This document shows positions 54,965-63,148 of a stretch of 64,000 nucleotides of DNA, piece by piece; positions within the stretch are counted from its first letter, which is position 1, and every line of letters begins with the position of its first letter. Position numbers and translations under genes: made by a program. The notes below the pieces were generated by a model, which saw only the letters and a program-made list of their open reading frames with translations, was not told the origin of the DNA and did no database searches. The stretch covers positions 1-64,000 of the forward strand of contig JAWKUK010000014.1 of the NCBI GenBank assembly GCA_041398605.1. Direction: 5' to 3'. This stretch comes from JAWKUK01 sp041398605. Lineage in GTDB: Bacteria > Planctomycetota > UBA1135 > GCA-002686595.

Positions 54965-56484
54965 GCGAGCGCGGCGTCCACGATGGCGTCGAGCCCGGCT
55001 TGGTCGGGGAACGCCTTGCCGATGCGTTTGCCCATCGCCTTGAGCGCGTCGGGGGCCGGATAGCGAAGGCTCCGCAGGTCGGTCGCGTTGACCTGCGTGT
55101 GCCCATTGAACTGCCGGAAGTATCGATCGACGAGCGAGCTGTTCAGGTACGCGGCGAGCCCCCGCGCGAGCCCCTTGGGCAAACCGCAGCCGTTCGCGTG
55201 GAAGTAGTTGACGTGGTTCTCGATCCCGAGTTGGGCAACGTCCGCCGGGAGCCGCGACGGGTCACACACGACAGCGACGACGCGACGGCGCTCCTCCTTC
55301 GAGGTGAAGCGCTTGGTCAGCACGTAGGTCGCGTTGGGCACCATCAAGGTCTGCGTCGCGTCCTCGTCCGCGAGCGCGTTGGCTTTGCGCCCGCCGAGCT
55401 TCGGCCACGCGACATACCCACCGTTGAAGTGCGTCGGGTAGATCAGCGGGACGGTGTTCGAGTCCGGGTCGTCGCGGAGGAAGTCGCGCGCCCGGAAGTC
55501 CACGACGCGGCCAGTCGAGACCGTGATGCCCAAGTCGGCGAGGGCACAAGGGAGCGACGCCATCCGCTCGGCCACGTTGGCGTCCTCGTTCGAGGTCGCG
55601 AGGTGAATGAAGGCGTTGGGGTCCTTCGGATCGACGACAACTGAGTGGGCCACCGAGCGCTCCGTGACGGGCTCTCCTGGCGCTGCACTCGACGACAGGA
55701 CGACCTTGCCGCGCGGGGCACCCTTCCTCGCGTGAAAGATGATGTTCTCCTGGAGCACGGCATCGTGCCGGAACGCGCGGTTGCGACTCTCGAAGACGTG
55801 GACGCGGAGCAACGCGGCCTCTTCGAGGAGGAGGCGTCGGAAGGGTCGGAAGTACGGCCCGTTGCAGAAGCTCCGGGGCGTGATCGCGACCAGCTCCCCG
55901 CCGGGCTCCAGGAGCCGGAGCGCGAGTCCGACGAACGCCGTGTACAGGTTGCTCGTCTCGATCCCCGCAGCTCGGAGCTGGAGCCGCTCGCGAGAGTGGC
56001 TGCTGATCTTGCGGTAGGGCGGGTTCAGGATCGCTGCGTTGAAGCGCGGGGCCGTGCCCTCGCGGAACAGGCCCACGTCAAGCAGCGATGCGCCGTCCTC
56101 GATGAAGTCGCGCTCGACGACGCGCCCCACGAATCGAGCCCGGGCGTGGCGCGCGGCGACCTCGCACGAGTCGAACACGTCGCGCAGGCCCGAGAGCATC
56201 ACGCCGTCCACCTCGTAGGCCGTGGCCTCGATCACCCTCGCCTTCGGCGACCGCGCGAGGGCTTCGTGGACGACGGCAGCGGTCAGCGAGCCGACCCCCG
56301 CGCCCGCGTCGAGGAGCCGGACCTCGGGCCCGAGATCCCGGAACATGGACGCCATGAACGAGGCCACGACCCCGGGGGTCATGAACTGGCCCAGGGAGGC
56401 CCGGGTAGCCTCGTCCAGCGCCGAGTTGGCCCGCTCGCGGGTCGTGTCGGCGTCGGCCAGGAGGGCGTTGGAGGGGAGCGGCAT
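54961..56484 (-). CDS. N6-adenine DNA methyltransferase of the PstI/BsuBI type
   Basis: 507 residues from ATG at 56484. Motif I is VRLLDAGAGVGSLTAAVV, the catalytic motif AAILNPPYRKIS, and PGGELVAITPRSFCNGPYFR follows. The C-terminal part is the target-recognition region, with HFNGGYVAWPKLGG and LPKGLARGLAAYLNSSLVD. The family methylates the adenine of its site and protects it from the convergent endonuclease. The start region is divergent from the DUF262 gene, 251 bases away. Confidence 0.9.
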   Translation of the reverse strand: MPLPSNALLADADTTRERANSALDEATRASLGQFMTPGVVASFMASMFRDLGPEVRLLDAGAGVGSLTAAVVHEALARSPKARVIEATAYEVDGVMLSGLRDVFDSCEVAARHARARFVGRVVERDFIEDGASLLDVGLFREGTAPRFNAAILNPPYRKISSHSRERLQLRAAGIETSNLYTAFVGLALRLLEPGGELVAITPRSFCNGPYFRPFRRLLLEEAALLRVHVFESRNRAFRHDAVLQENIIFHARKGAPRGKVVLSSSAAPGEPVTERSVAHSVVVDPKDPNAFIHLATSNEDANVAERMASLPCALADLGITVSTGRVVDFRARDFLRDDPDSNTVPLIYPTHFNGGYVAWPKLGGRKANALADEDATQTLMVPNATYVLTKRFTSKEERRRVVAVVCDPSRLPADVAQLGIENHVNYFHANGCGLPKGLARGLAAYLNSSLVDRYFRQFNGHTQVNATDLRSLRYPAPDALKAMGKRIGKAFPDQAGLDAIVDAALA

Positions 56485-56735
56485 GGCGTGGACCCTAACG
56501 AATGCCGAACAGCGCGTCGAGGGGGCTCCCCAGCGGTTCCGGCAGCTCCGATCGTACCGACCGGCCACGGCCGATCCGAGAGCGTTCCAGGCCGCACAGA
56601 GCGACTTCCTAGCCGTCCGACGCCCCGGGGTGCCCGATCCAGCGCGGCGGCAGCACGGGGGCTCCTGGAGCGTTTTCGCGGGCGGCGGGCGGAAGGCGGG
56701 TGGATCCGGCCCAACGGCGACGGAACACTAGGCCA

Positions 56736-58436
56736 ATGGCGAAGGCAGAGGCAACGGTCGAGGAACTCGTCGGGATGATCGAGCGGGGCGAGCTTCGGCT
56801 CCCCGAGATGCAGCGGCGATACGTCTGGAAGCGCACTCAGGTCCGCGACCTGCTCGACTCGCTCTACCGGGGCTACCCCTCGGGGGCGATTCTCGTCTGG
56901 GACACCGACGACAAGGACGTGCCCCTCCAGGACATGGCCGTCAGCCAGCAGGCGAACCCCTACAAGAGCACTCGCCTCCTGCTCGACGGGCAGCAGCGGC
57001 TGACTTCGCTCTCGGCGGTGATCCGGGGCGAGCCCGTGACCGTGCGCAACAGCAAGAAGCCCGTCGAGATGCTGTTCAACCTGGATCACCCAGAGTCGCT
57101 CTCGGTCGTCACCGAGGTCAACGAGGACGGCGCGGACGATGACGACGACGAGTTGAACGAGGACGAGGCGGACTCCACCGAGGACGAGCTTCAACAGCGG
57201 TTCAACCGCATGACCTTCGTCGTCGCCGACAAGAAGCTAGAGCAGCTCCCGCAGTGGGTGCGGGTCTCCGAGGTCTTCAAGAGCGACAACCCATCGAGCT
57301 TCCTCAAGAAAGCTGGGGTGTCGGGGTTCGACGACCCGCGCTACGAGCGCTACTCGCAGCGGCTCGGGCGTCTCCGCGCCATCCGCAAGTACACCTACCG
57401 GATGGACGTGCTTGAGCGTGGCCTCTCGTACGACGAGGTGACGGAAATCTTCGTCCGCGTGAACTCGCGCGGCGCGAAGCTGCGCAGCTCGGACCTCGCG
57501 CTGGCCCAGATCACGGCAAAGTGGCGGAACTCGCTCAGCACGTTCCAGGCGTTCCGCGCGCAGTGCGCCAAGGCGGGCTTCGACCTCGACCTCGGCGTGC
57601 ACCTCAAGAACCTCGTCGCGTTCGCAACCGGGCAGTCGCGGTTCGCGACCGTTGGCGGCCTCGCGGTCGAGAGGCTCAAGGATGGGTGGGCCGACTGCTG
57701 CGACGGGATGGACTTCGCGCTCAACTTCGTCAAGAGCAACGCGGGCATCGAGAGCCCTGCGCTGCTCTCATCGCCGTTCCTGCTCATCGCGCTGGGCTAC
57801 TTCGGGCACAAGCGCGAGTACAACCTCAGCGAGGAAGAGTGCGCTCGGCTTCGGTACTGGGTCCTGGCGGCGAACGCGAAGGGCCGCTATTCGCGCGGGT
57901 CGAGTGAGACGATCCTCGACCAGGACCTCGCCACGCTGCGCTCCGGCGGCGGGCCGAAGGATCTCACGGACCGGCTGCGCCAGCAGGTCGGCCGCCTCGA
58001 CATCGAGCCCGAGGAGCTGGAGGGCCGCAACCAACGGAGCGCCCTCTTCAAGACCATGTTCCTCGCGTTCCGCGCGGCGGGGGCGAAGGACTGGCGCTCG
58101 CAGGTCGCGATCGCGCTCAGCCACTCCGGCGCGCAGCACAAACTACAGTTTCACCACATCTTCCCAAAGGCGATCCTCAAGGCGAGCTACACCGGGCGCG
58201 AGGCCGACGACATCGCCAACCTGTGCTTCATCGGCGGCAAGACCAACCGGCAGATCAGCGACAAGTCGCCCGCCCAATACTTCCCGGGGATCAGGGAGAA
58301 GGCGGGACCGGGCGTGTTCGCGGCGCAGTGCATCCCGACGGACCCGGCGCTGCTCGCCGTCGCGGACTACAAGGCGTTCCTCGCCGAGCGACGGGCCCAG
58401 ATCGCAGCGCGGCTCAACGAGTACCTCGGCTCTTGA
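56736..58436 (+). CDS. DUF262 (ParB/GmrSD-like) protein with C-terminal HNH/DUF1524-type nuclease
   Basis: 566 residues from ATG at 56736. The N-terminal domain has LRLPEMQRRYVWKRTQVRDL, YPSGAILVWDTDD and LLLDGQQRLTSLSAVI, the DUF262 (ParB-like/NTPase) hallmarks. An acidic stretch follows (residues about 140-165: DDDDDELNEDEADSTEDE). The C-terminal part has LQFHHIFPKAILK and DDIANLCFIGGKTNRQISDKS, a typical HNH site. Such fusions belong to the GmrSD-like type IV restriction group, which can attack modified DNA. The acidic insert could be a regulatory or DNA-mimic segment (inference). It is next to a restriction-modification pair. Confidence 0.85.
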   Translation: MAKAEATVEELVGMIERGELRLPEMQRRYVWKRTQVRDLLDSLYRGYPSGAILVWDTDDKDVPLQDMAVSQQANPYKSTRLLLDGQQRLTSLSAVIRGEPVTVRNSKKPVEMLFNLDHPESLSVVTEVNEDGADDDDDELNEDEADSTEDELQQRFNRMTFVVADKKLEQLPQWVRVSEVFKSDNPSSFLKKAGVSGFDDPRYERYSQRLGRLRAIRKYTYRMDVLERGLSYDEVTEIFVRVNSRGAKLRSSDLALAQITAKWRNSLSTFQAFRAQCAKAGFDLDLGVHLKNLVAFATGQSRFATVGGLAVERLKDGWADCCDGMDFALNFVKSNAGIESPALLSSPFLLIALGYFGHKREYNLSEEECARLRYWVLAANAKGRYSRGSSETILDQDLATLRSGGGPKDLTDRLRQQVGRLDIEPEELEGRNQRSALFKTMFLAFRAAGAKDWRSQVAIALSHSGAQHKLQFHHIFPKAILKASYTGREADDIANLCFIGGKTNRQISDKSPAQYFPGIREKAGPGVFAAQCIPTDPALLAVADYKAFLAERRAQIAARLNEYLGS

Positions 58437-58562
58437 CCGAGGGCGCTCTAGGATGCCGCGAGCGGCACGCGCGCGGCCGGGGGTCCCGGAGGCCAGGAGC
58501 GCCAGCGGTCGCGGCAGGGGCGCGCAGGGAGCGCCAGCGCGGCGCAGCCGGGTGAACGAAGA

Positions 58563-58598
58563 GAGCCTCGACCCCGCGCGATAGCGGAGCCGAGGCTC
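58563..58598. terminator. Hairpin between convergent genes
   Basis: Perfect 8-bp stem GAGCCTCG / CGAGGCTC with a 20-base loop, between the DUF262 stop and the next minus-strand stop. No T-run; bidirectional terminator by position. The rest of the 184-base gap shows nothing else. Confidence 0.5.
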
Positions 58599-58620
58599 GT
58601 GGGGTGGTAGGGAGTCGAGG

Positions 58621-59061
58621 TCAGGCGACGGCGGCGTGCACGTCGTCCGCGAAGATCGGCTGGGCCTCCTCGCCCGCGCGGGCGATGTCGAAGAACCAGG
58701 CGGCATCGTCGCTGTCGCGGTCCATGAAGCAGAGGCAGATCGAGACGGGCTCGCCCATCGGGACGTAGCGCTCATCGGACGGGTCCGGCAGCTCGCTGGC
58801 CATGACGCCCTCGATGCCGTACAGCTCGTCCCCTTGCCCTTCGGCAAGGAACTCCAGGACCCTTGCGTAGGACGCCTCGGTGAGCCGCGCGGTCACGTCG
58901 TACTCGCCCGAGAAGCCCCACAGGTAGTGGGCGACTTCACCCGTCGGGTACTGAACCTGGAAGAGTTGGCTCCGCGCTCCCTCGACACACTTGCTGATGT
59001 TGTGTTTCACGTTGTCATTCCGGCTTGGGTTTCGCCCAAGGTCTTGGGCGGCGCTCGCCAC
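58621..59061 (-). CDS. Small acidic hypothetical protein
   Basis: Up to 146 residues from GTG 59061; GTG 59010 is an alternative start. Acidic overall, with YPTGEVAHYLWGFSGEYDVT, a middle helix (SYARVLEFLAEGQGDEL) and SICLCFMDRDSDDAAWFFDI. No family recognised. It is transcribed in the same direction as the phage-like genes upstream of it, so it may be the last gene of that unit, separated from the sigma factor by a 254-base gap in which I see no gene. Confidence 0.55.
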   Translation of the reverse strand: MASAAQDLGRNPSRNDNVKHNISKCVEGARSQLFQVQYPTGEVAHYLWGFSGEYDVTARLTEASYARVLEFLAEGQGDELYGIEGVMASELPDPSDERYVPMGEPVSICLCFMDRDSDDAAWFFDIARAGEEAQPIFADDVHAAVA

Positions 59062-59315
59062 TCGAACCGCTCGGGCTTGACCTCAGCCTCCCTCGCTCAC
59101 CGGGCACTTGACGGGGCGTCTCGGAGCGCCGGTCGAGCGCTCGTGCAGGTCCGTCCGAGAGGCCCACGGGTACGCCCAGGCTCGCGCGCAGATTCCTGGC
59201 GGAAATCCAGAGCGTCTCCCCCTGGGTCCGGCGCTCCGCGTGGGCCGATCGTGGTCCCCGGTGCCGCGCGTGGGGGCGGTCAGCGGCACGCGGAAGGCCC
59301 GCGCGCGGGGCATGG

Positions 59316-59984
59316 CTACTCGGTCAGCAGGCCGCGCAGTCTTGCGAGGGCGCGCGATTCGAGCTGTCGGACTCGTTCCGCAGTGCACCCCAGCGCCTCG
59401 GCGATCTCGCCGAGGGTGAGCGGCGGCCCGTCGAGCCCGAAGTGCCACGCGATGACCTGCGCGTCCCGGCGCGGGGTGAGCTGGTTGAGTGCGGAGCGGA
59501 CGCGCTCCCGAAGCTCGCTGCCGACGGCAGCGGCGACCGGGCACGTGGTGCCTTCGTCCTCGGGCTCCGGCGCGTCGTCGTCGAACGAGGCGACGCTCGG
59601 GCGCGGCGCGGTGGGGTGCTTCGGGACCCTGACGATGCCCAGGAGGCTCGGCAGCTCGCGCTGGATCGCGTCGCGGATGCTGGAGAACGCCCAGGTGGAG
59701 AAGGTCGCGCCCGACGGGTGCGCCGAGTCGAACAGCTCCGCCGCGCGGCGCAGTCCGGGGAAGGCGCAGGAGTGCAGATCCTCGTAGGGAATGCTCGGGA
59801 ACCTGCGTCGCCAGTAGCCAGCCGCTTGCGAGAGGAGGTGCAGGTGCGACTCGACGAGCTTCTCGACCCGGCACCGTTCCTGATGGCGGAGGATCCCCGC
59901 GAGGAGCCTAGCCCTGGACAGGGAACCTGTCCGCCATTGCTCACGGGTGCGGCGGGCGCGTGGGTTCTCGGCGACGGCGATCAA
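59316..59984 (-). CDS. RNA polymerase sigma-70-type factor in a phage-like module
   Basis: 222 residues from TTG at 59984, overlapping the previous stop. Region 2 is seen in YEDLHSCAFPGLRRAAELFD and FSTWAFSSIRDAIQREL; region 4 in LTLGEIAEALGCTAERVRQL plus ESRALARLRGLL, a standard helix-turn-helix with the RVRQLE/AL.RLR signature. Region 1 and the nonconserved region are absent. It is coupled to genes of a phage-like unit, so it could redirect host RNA polymerase to element promoters. A host-derived factor recruited by the element is equally possible. Confidence 0.85.
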   Translation of the reverse strand: MIAVAENPRARRTREQWRTGSLSRARLLAGILRHQERCRVEKLVESHLHLLSQAAGYWRRRFPSIPYEDLHSCAFPGLRRAAELFDSAHPSGATFSTWAFSSIRDAIQRELPSLLGIVRVPKHPTAPRPSVASFDDDAPEPEDEGTTCPVAAAVGSELRERVRSALNQLTPRRDAQVIAWHFGLDGPPLTLGEIAEALGCTAERVRQLESRALARLRGLLTE

Positions 59985-60334
59985 GCCCGGTACAGCCAGC
60001 CCTCGACCGAGGCGGTGATGCGGTTCGGGCCGGAGGAGACGACGAACAGGCCTTGCCCGGCTTGCCCACGGCGGGGCGGGTCGAACTCGTGGACCTGTTG
60101 GCCGGGGCCCGCAGAGGCGAGGACGACCGAACCCGCAGCCGGGGATCCGGCCGACTCGGCGAAAAACAGCGTCGGGAGACCCGCGCCGGTGGTGAGGCTG
60201 GCCGTCTCGACTTCGAGGCGGTCGGCTGGCTGTAGGGTCAGCGCCTCGTCGTTGCCCTCGGCGTAGAGCTCGACAGCTTGGGCCGTGTCCGCGATGGCGT
60301 CGGCGCGGCCGTGGAATCGGATGCGTTGCTTCAT
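59981..60334 (-). CDS. Small hypothetical protein in the phage-like module
   Basis: 117 residues from ATG at 60334. Beta-rich pattern (ALTLQPADRLEVETASLT, GSVVLASAGPGQQVHEFD, GLFVVSSGPNRITASVEGWL) suggests a small structural or decoration-like protein, but I recognise no family. It overlaps the sigma factor start (TTGA) and follows the 85-residue gene by two bases, so it is inside one operon. Confidence 0.6.
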   Translation of the reverse strand: MKQRIRFHGRADAIADTAQAVELYAEGNDEALTLQPADRLEVETASLTTGAGLPTLFFAESAGSPAAGSVVLASAGPGQQVHEFDPPRRGQAGQGLFVVSSGPNRITASVEGWLYRA

Positions 60335-60336
60335 GG

Positions 60337-60594
60337 TCAGCGGTTCTTGTGCTGCGTCGTCGCCCGCCACTCGCGCGCCGCGCGGAGCTCAGGGTCGCGC
60401 GCGTCGTCGCCGCCGGTGTCGAGTCCGGTCACGAGCAACACGCAAGCGGGCACGCTCGCCCCCTCCTCCTTGGCGAGGCGGCGGACGGCCTCCTCTCCCA
60501 TCGGAGTGCCGATGGCGCGCTCGAACACGAGGGCCGCCGCCAGGACGTGGCGCGTCTCGCGGCTCAGGCGATCGAGGAGGGTGTGGCGCGCCAT
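60337..60594 (-). CDS. Small helical hypothetical protein in the phage-like module
   Basis: 85 residues from ATG at 60594. Helical start (HTLLDRLSRETRHVLAAALV) and a mid helix (GEEAVRRLAKEEGASV). No family recognised. Four bases downstream of the 248-residue gene and tightly packed with its neighbours. Confidence 0.6.
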   Translation of the reverse strand: MARHTLLDRLSRETRHVLAAALVFERAIGTPMGEEAVRRLAKEEGASVPACVLLVTGLDTGGDDARDPELRAAREWRATTQHKNR

Positions 60595-60598
60595 GTCG

Positions 60599-61345
60599 TT
60601 AGCAGCCGTGGACGGCGGCGTAGGCGTCGCGGATGGTCGCGTCCTCGTGGAGCAGGCGACTCGCGCACTGCTCGACGGTCTCCCCGGCGCGCTTACGAAG
60701 GCGGGCAATGTCGAACAGGAGCCGATCGAAGCGCTCGTCACCGGACGCACCCTTGGCCAGCGCCACACGCTCCTCGGCAACGTCGGCGGCGTGCCCGAGG
60801 TCGTACAGCTTCGCCATGCGCGAGTCGGTCTCGCAGAGCCTGGCGAACGACACGGCGACCGACTCGCCCGGCCGGGCCTCGCGCTTCGCCAGGTCGAGCA
60901 TCGCCGCTTCGGCGGCGTCGCGGGTCACGGTCGGGGGCGCACCCTTCGACACGCGCTCGGCCTCGGACAGGATGTTGGACAGGCTGTCGTCGCACTTGCC
61001 CACCGAGGCGGCGTCGCGCGCCCGTACGCGATCGGCCGCGAACAGCAGCGCCGTCACGTCCGGGTTGCCGTTGCCCGCCACGCGGGCCATCGCATCGGCG
61101 ACGTTCTCGCTCGGCTTCTGCTCCGTGCGCGCGATGGCGAGGAGCGCGGCCTCGTACTCGTCCGCCTTGTAGCGGGGTTCCTGGCCGTCCACGTGCACGC
61201 CGACGGCCTCCTTCACGATGTCTTCGGTGTTCATGTTCTTCCTGAGGATTGCTTGGGCCGGGGCCTGCGCCGGTCGATCGACGGCGGAGACCTCGGCGAG
61301 GTCGAGCGAGCGGAGAATCCGGCGCTTGCGCTTGGGGTTGCTCAT
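60599..61345 (-). CDS. Phage-like protein with three helical repeats
   Basis: 248 residues from ATG at 61345. The N-terminus (RRILRSLDLAEVSAVDRPAQ) has the EVS.VDRPA pattern that ends many phage prohead protease-like proteins. The rest is three copies of a helical unit of about 40 residues (about 65-105, 146-188 and 207-245), each LxxIAxxxxxPxExVAxxxAR followed by a D/N..L/Y stretch. A single copy of this unit makes up most of the neighbouring 74-residue protein. A scaffold or head-maturation role is possible. Confidence 0.6.
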   Translation of the reverse strand: MSNPKRKRRILRSLDLAEVSAVDRPAQAPAQAILRKNMNTEDIVKEAVGVHVDGQEPRYKADEYEAALLAIARTEQKPSENVADAMARVAGNGNPDVTALLFAADRVRARDAASVGKCDDSLSNILSEAERVSKGAPPTVTRDAAEAAMLDLAKREARPGESVAVSFARLCETDSRMAKLYDLGHAADVAEERVALAKGASGDERFDRLLFDIARLRKRAGETVEQCASRLLHEDATIRDAYAAVHGC

Positions 61346-61348
61346 GGT

Positions 61349-61573
61349 TCAGCGTGCCGCGCGGTCGGCGGCCCTGTAGAGGATCGAGACGACGCCCGAT
61401 CCGTCGAGGATCAGGCGCAGGAGCGCGTCGTGCGCGTCCTCGCCCGGGCGGGCGGAGTGCTGGGCGAACTCCAGGGCGCAGACGTGGTAGTCCCGCGCCG
61501 TCCCGAGCGGATCGCAGCGGCCCGCGCTCACGTCGAGCGCGTGCTCCAACAGCGCGAGGCTCGGCTCGCTCAC
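61349..61573 (-). CDS. Single-repeat helical protein in the phage-like module
   Basis: 74 residues. Residues 29-70 (CALEFAQHSARPGEDAHDAL, then RLILDGSGVVSILYRAAD) match the repeat of the adjacent 248-residue protein, including the ARPGE and LY..AD positions. Overlaps the upstream coiled-coil gene by four bases. Confidence 0.6.
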   Translation of the reverse strand: MSEPSLALLEHALDVSAGRCDPLGTARDYHVCALEFAQHSARPGEDAHDALLRLILDGSGVVSILYRAADRAAR

Positions 61574-62145
61574 TCGGCGTCGTCCTCGACTCCGGCGAAC
61601 TCGCGCACCGTCTTGCCCACGGCATCGGCGAGGGACGTGTGGTGGGCGCGCATCGGGCGGACGTGCGGCTCGATCACCTCCCGCGCGAACTCGGGGGCGG
61701 CGTGGAACAGCGCGGCGGTCGCGGCGTAGCGGGAGCGGCGCGACAGGCGCGACGCGGCGGCGGCGTCGCCACCGGGGTCGGTGGCTTGGTACTCGCGGTA
61801 CGCCTTGCCCAGGGTGAGGAGCGCGGCATCGACCTTCTTGGCGGCGGCCACGCGTTGCTTCCTCGCTGCGTTAGCTGCCTTCTCGCGGGCTTTCTGCTGC
61901 CGCTGGGCCTCGGCCTGGGCCGCCTCGCGCGCGCGGCGCTCGGCAACGGGGAGGGCGCTCCGCAGCTCGTCGGCGATGCGCTCGGCGCGGGCGGCGTCCT
62001 CGCGCGCTTCGGCGGCGGCCTCGGTGTTGTCGTCGGCCACGGCGACGCCCAGGCGCTCGCGCGCGTCGGCGAGGTCGGCCTCGGCTCGGGTGAGTGCGGC
62101 GCGCAGCTCGGCCACGCGGTCTTGGGTCTTGGTGCTCGTGCTCAT
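61570..62145 (-). CDS. Coiled-coil protein in the phage-like module
   Basis: 191 residues from ATG at 62145. Residues about 5-105 form a long Ala/Glu/Arg coiled coil (VAELRAALTRAEADLADARE ... QAEAQRQQKAREKAANAARK), followed by a helical C-terminal domain (YREYQATDPGGDAAAASRLS and AALFHAAPEFAREVIEPHVR). Its form fits a phage scaffold or minor structural protein, without a recognised family. It is preceded by a 303-base gap with two strong hairpins. Confidence 0.6.
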   Translation of the reverse strand: MSTSTKTQDRVAELRAALTRAEADLADARERLGVAVADDNTEAAAEAREDAARAERIADELRSALPVAERRAREAAQAEAQRQQKAREKAANAARKQRVAAAKKVDAALLTLGKAYREYQATDPGGDAAAASRLSRRSRYAATAALFHAAPEFAREVIEPHVRPMRAHHTSLADAVGKTVREFAGVEDDAE

Positions 62146-62175
62146 CGGGTCAGGCTTGTCCGGTCAGGTGGAAGT

Positions 62176-62208
62176 GGGGCCGCCGACCCCTGTAGAAGCG
62201 GCGGCCCC
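62176..62208. repeat. Perfect 10-bp hairpin in the gap before the coiled-coil gene
   Basis: GGGGCCGCCG and CGGCGGCCCC with a 13-base loop. Lies 31 bases upstream of the coiled-coil gene's ATG (minus strand), so it would be in that gene's leader. No T-run. Confidence 0.7.
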
Positions 62209-62269
62209 GTCGGTGCGACGCAACCGAGGGGACCTCGCGACCGGAAGCCGTGGCCACGAGGTGGAAGGT

Positions 62270-62305
62270 GGGGAGCCCAACACGAGGACAGCGTGTGGGC
62301 TCCCC
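62270..62305. repeat. Second strong hairpin in the same gap
   Basis: GGGGAGCCCA and TGGGCTCCCC, extended by CAC/GTG pairing, 16-base loop. With the hairpin at 62176-62208 it makes a paired-hairpin leader or a terminator between the terminase-like gene and the coiled-coil gene. The rest of the 62146-62448 gap holds no gene I can support. Confidence 0.7.
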
Positions 62306-62448
62306 GAGGAGACCGAGGCGACCAAGCAGCTCGGTTCCGTGGCGCTCCGCAGACCGGCCGGACCAGGCAGTCTTGCAGCGCGCGTCTTCTACGATCCGGC
62401 GCTCCGTGCGCGCGGATCCTGTGTTCGATGTGGCGGGCACGGCGACGT

Positions 62449-63024
62449 TCAACGCTCGCGCTCCCCGTTCGGAAGTCCGGCGGAAGGTTGGGTGTCGTTC
62501 GAGCTGGGCTCGACGCCATTCCGGCGGGCCAGCTCGTCCTCAAGGATCTCCTTGAGCTTCGCGCGGTTCGAGCGCGACATGCTGGAGAGGTAGGCGTCGA
62601 GCGACTCGTTGCGCGTGGTCTGCGTCACCGTCTGCTCGACGACGGCCTCGACGCGCTTCACGGGCTGGTGCTCCTTGAGCCGCCCGCGCATGAGCTCCAG
62701 CAGCACGCGGTCGCTGGCGACGACGCGCTGCCCGATCACCGTTCCGGTCGGGCCGATCACGTCCACCGGGACGCCCTGGATGCCGCGCCGATACGCCTCC
62801 TGGCGGATCTTGTCGCGGAACGCTTCGAGCGCGTCCTCGACGGCAGCGCCGAAGCCCTCGGGGTCGCGGCGGCGCGCGTCGCGGAACGTCGCCGAGGCGT
62901 CGCCGTCGGCGCGGGGGCTCGCCTCGCGCGCGGCCTGCCCGATGTTGCCGCACTCCGCGAGCGCGGCAAGGAACAGCTCCTTGCGCTCTTCGGTCAGGGG
63001 TTGCTGTCGGCGTCGTCCGGCCAC
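62449..63024 (-). CDS. Phage terminase small subunit-like protein
   Basis: 191 residues from GTG at 63024; the open frame extends upstream to 63228 but has no protein character there. The N-terminal helix-turn-helix (LTEERKELFLAALAECGNIG, then QAAREASPRADGDASATFRD) and the helix (EGFGAAVEDALEAFRDKIRQ) are typical, as is the end of the core, ASDRVLLELMRGRLKEHQP, which resembles D..L..ELLK....Y in small terminases. The small subunit recognises phage or satellite DNA for packaging. No large subunit is visible in the window. Confidence 0.75.
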   Translation of the reverse strand: MAGRRRQQPLTEERKELFLAALAECGNIGQAAREASPRADGDASATFRDARRRDPEGFGAAVEDALEAFRDKIRQEAYRRGIQGVPVDVIGPTGTVIGQRVVASDRVLLELMRGRLKEHQPVKRVEAVVEQTVTQTTRNESLDAYLSSMSRSNRAKLKEILEDELARRNGVEPSSNDTQPSAGLPNGERER

Positions 63025-63148
63025 GCCTATTCGTAAGTCGAGGCCCACAGGCGAGACAAACGCAGGGTGTGCAGAATCCGCAGAAAATCGACGGGCCTCG
63101 ACGTGCGTGAGCCGGTCCCCTGCGCCTGCCCAAAGGGAGGTCGGCGGG

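Noticed and set aside
59062..59315. A small gene between the acidic protein and the sigma factor
   Set aside because: Frames in this stretch are open but have no start with a ribosome-binding site or recognisable protein character.
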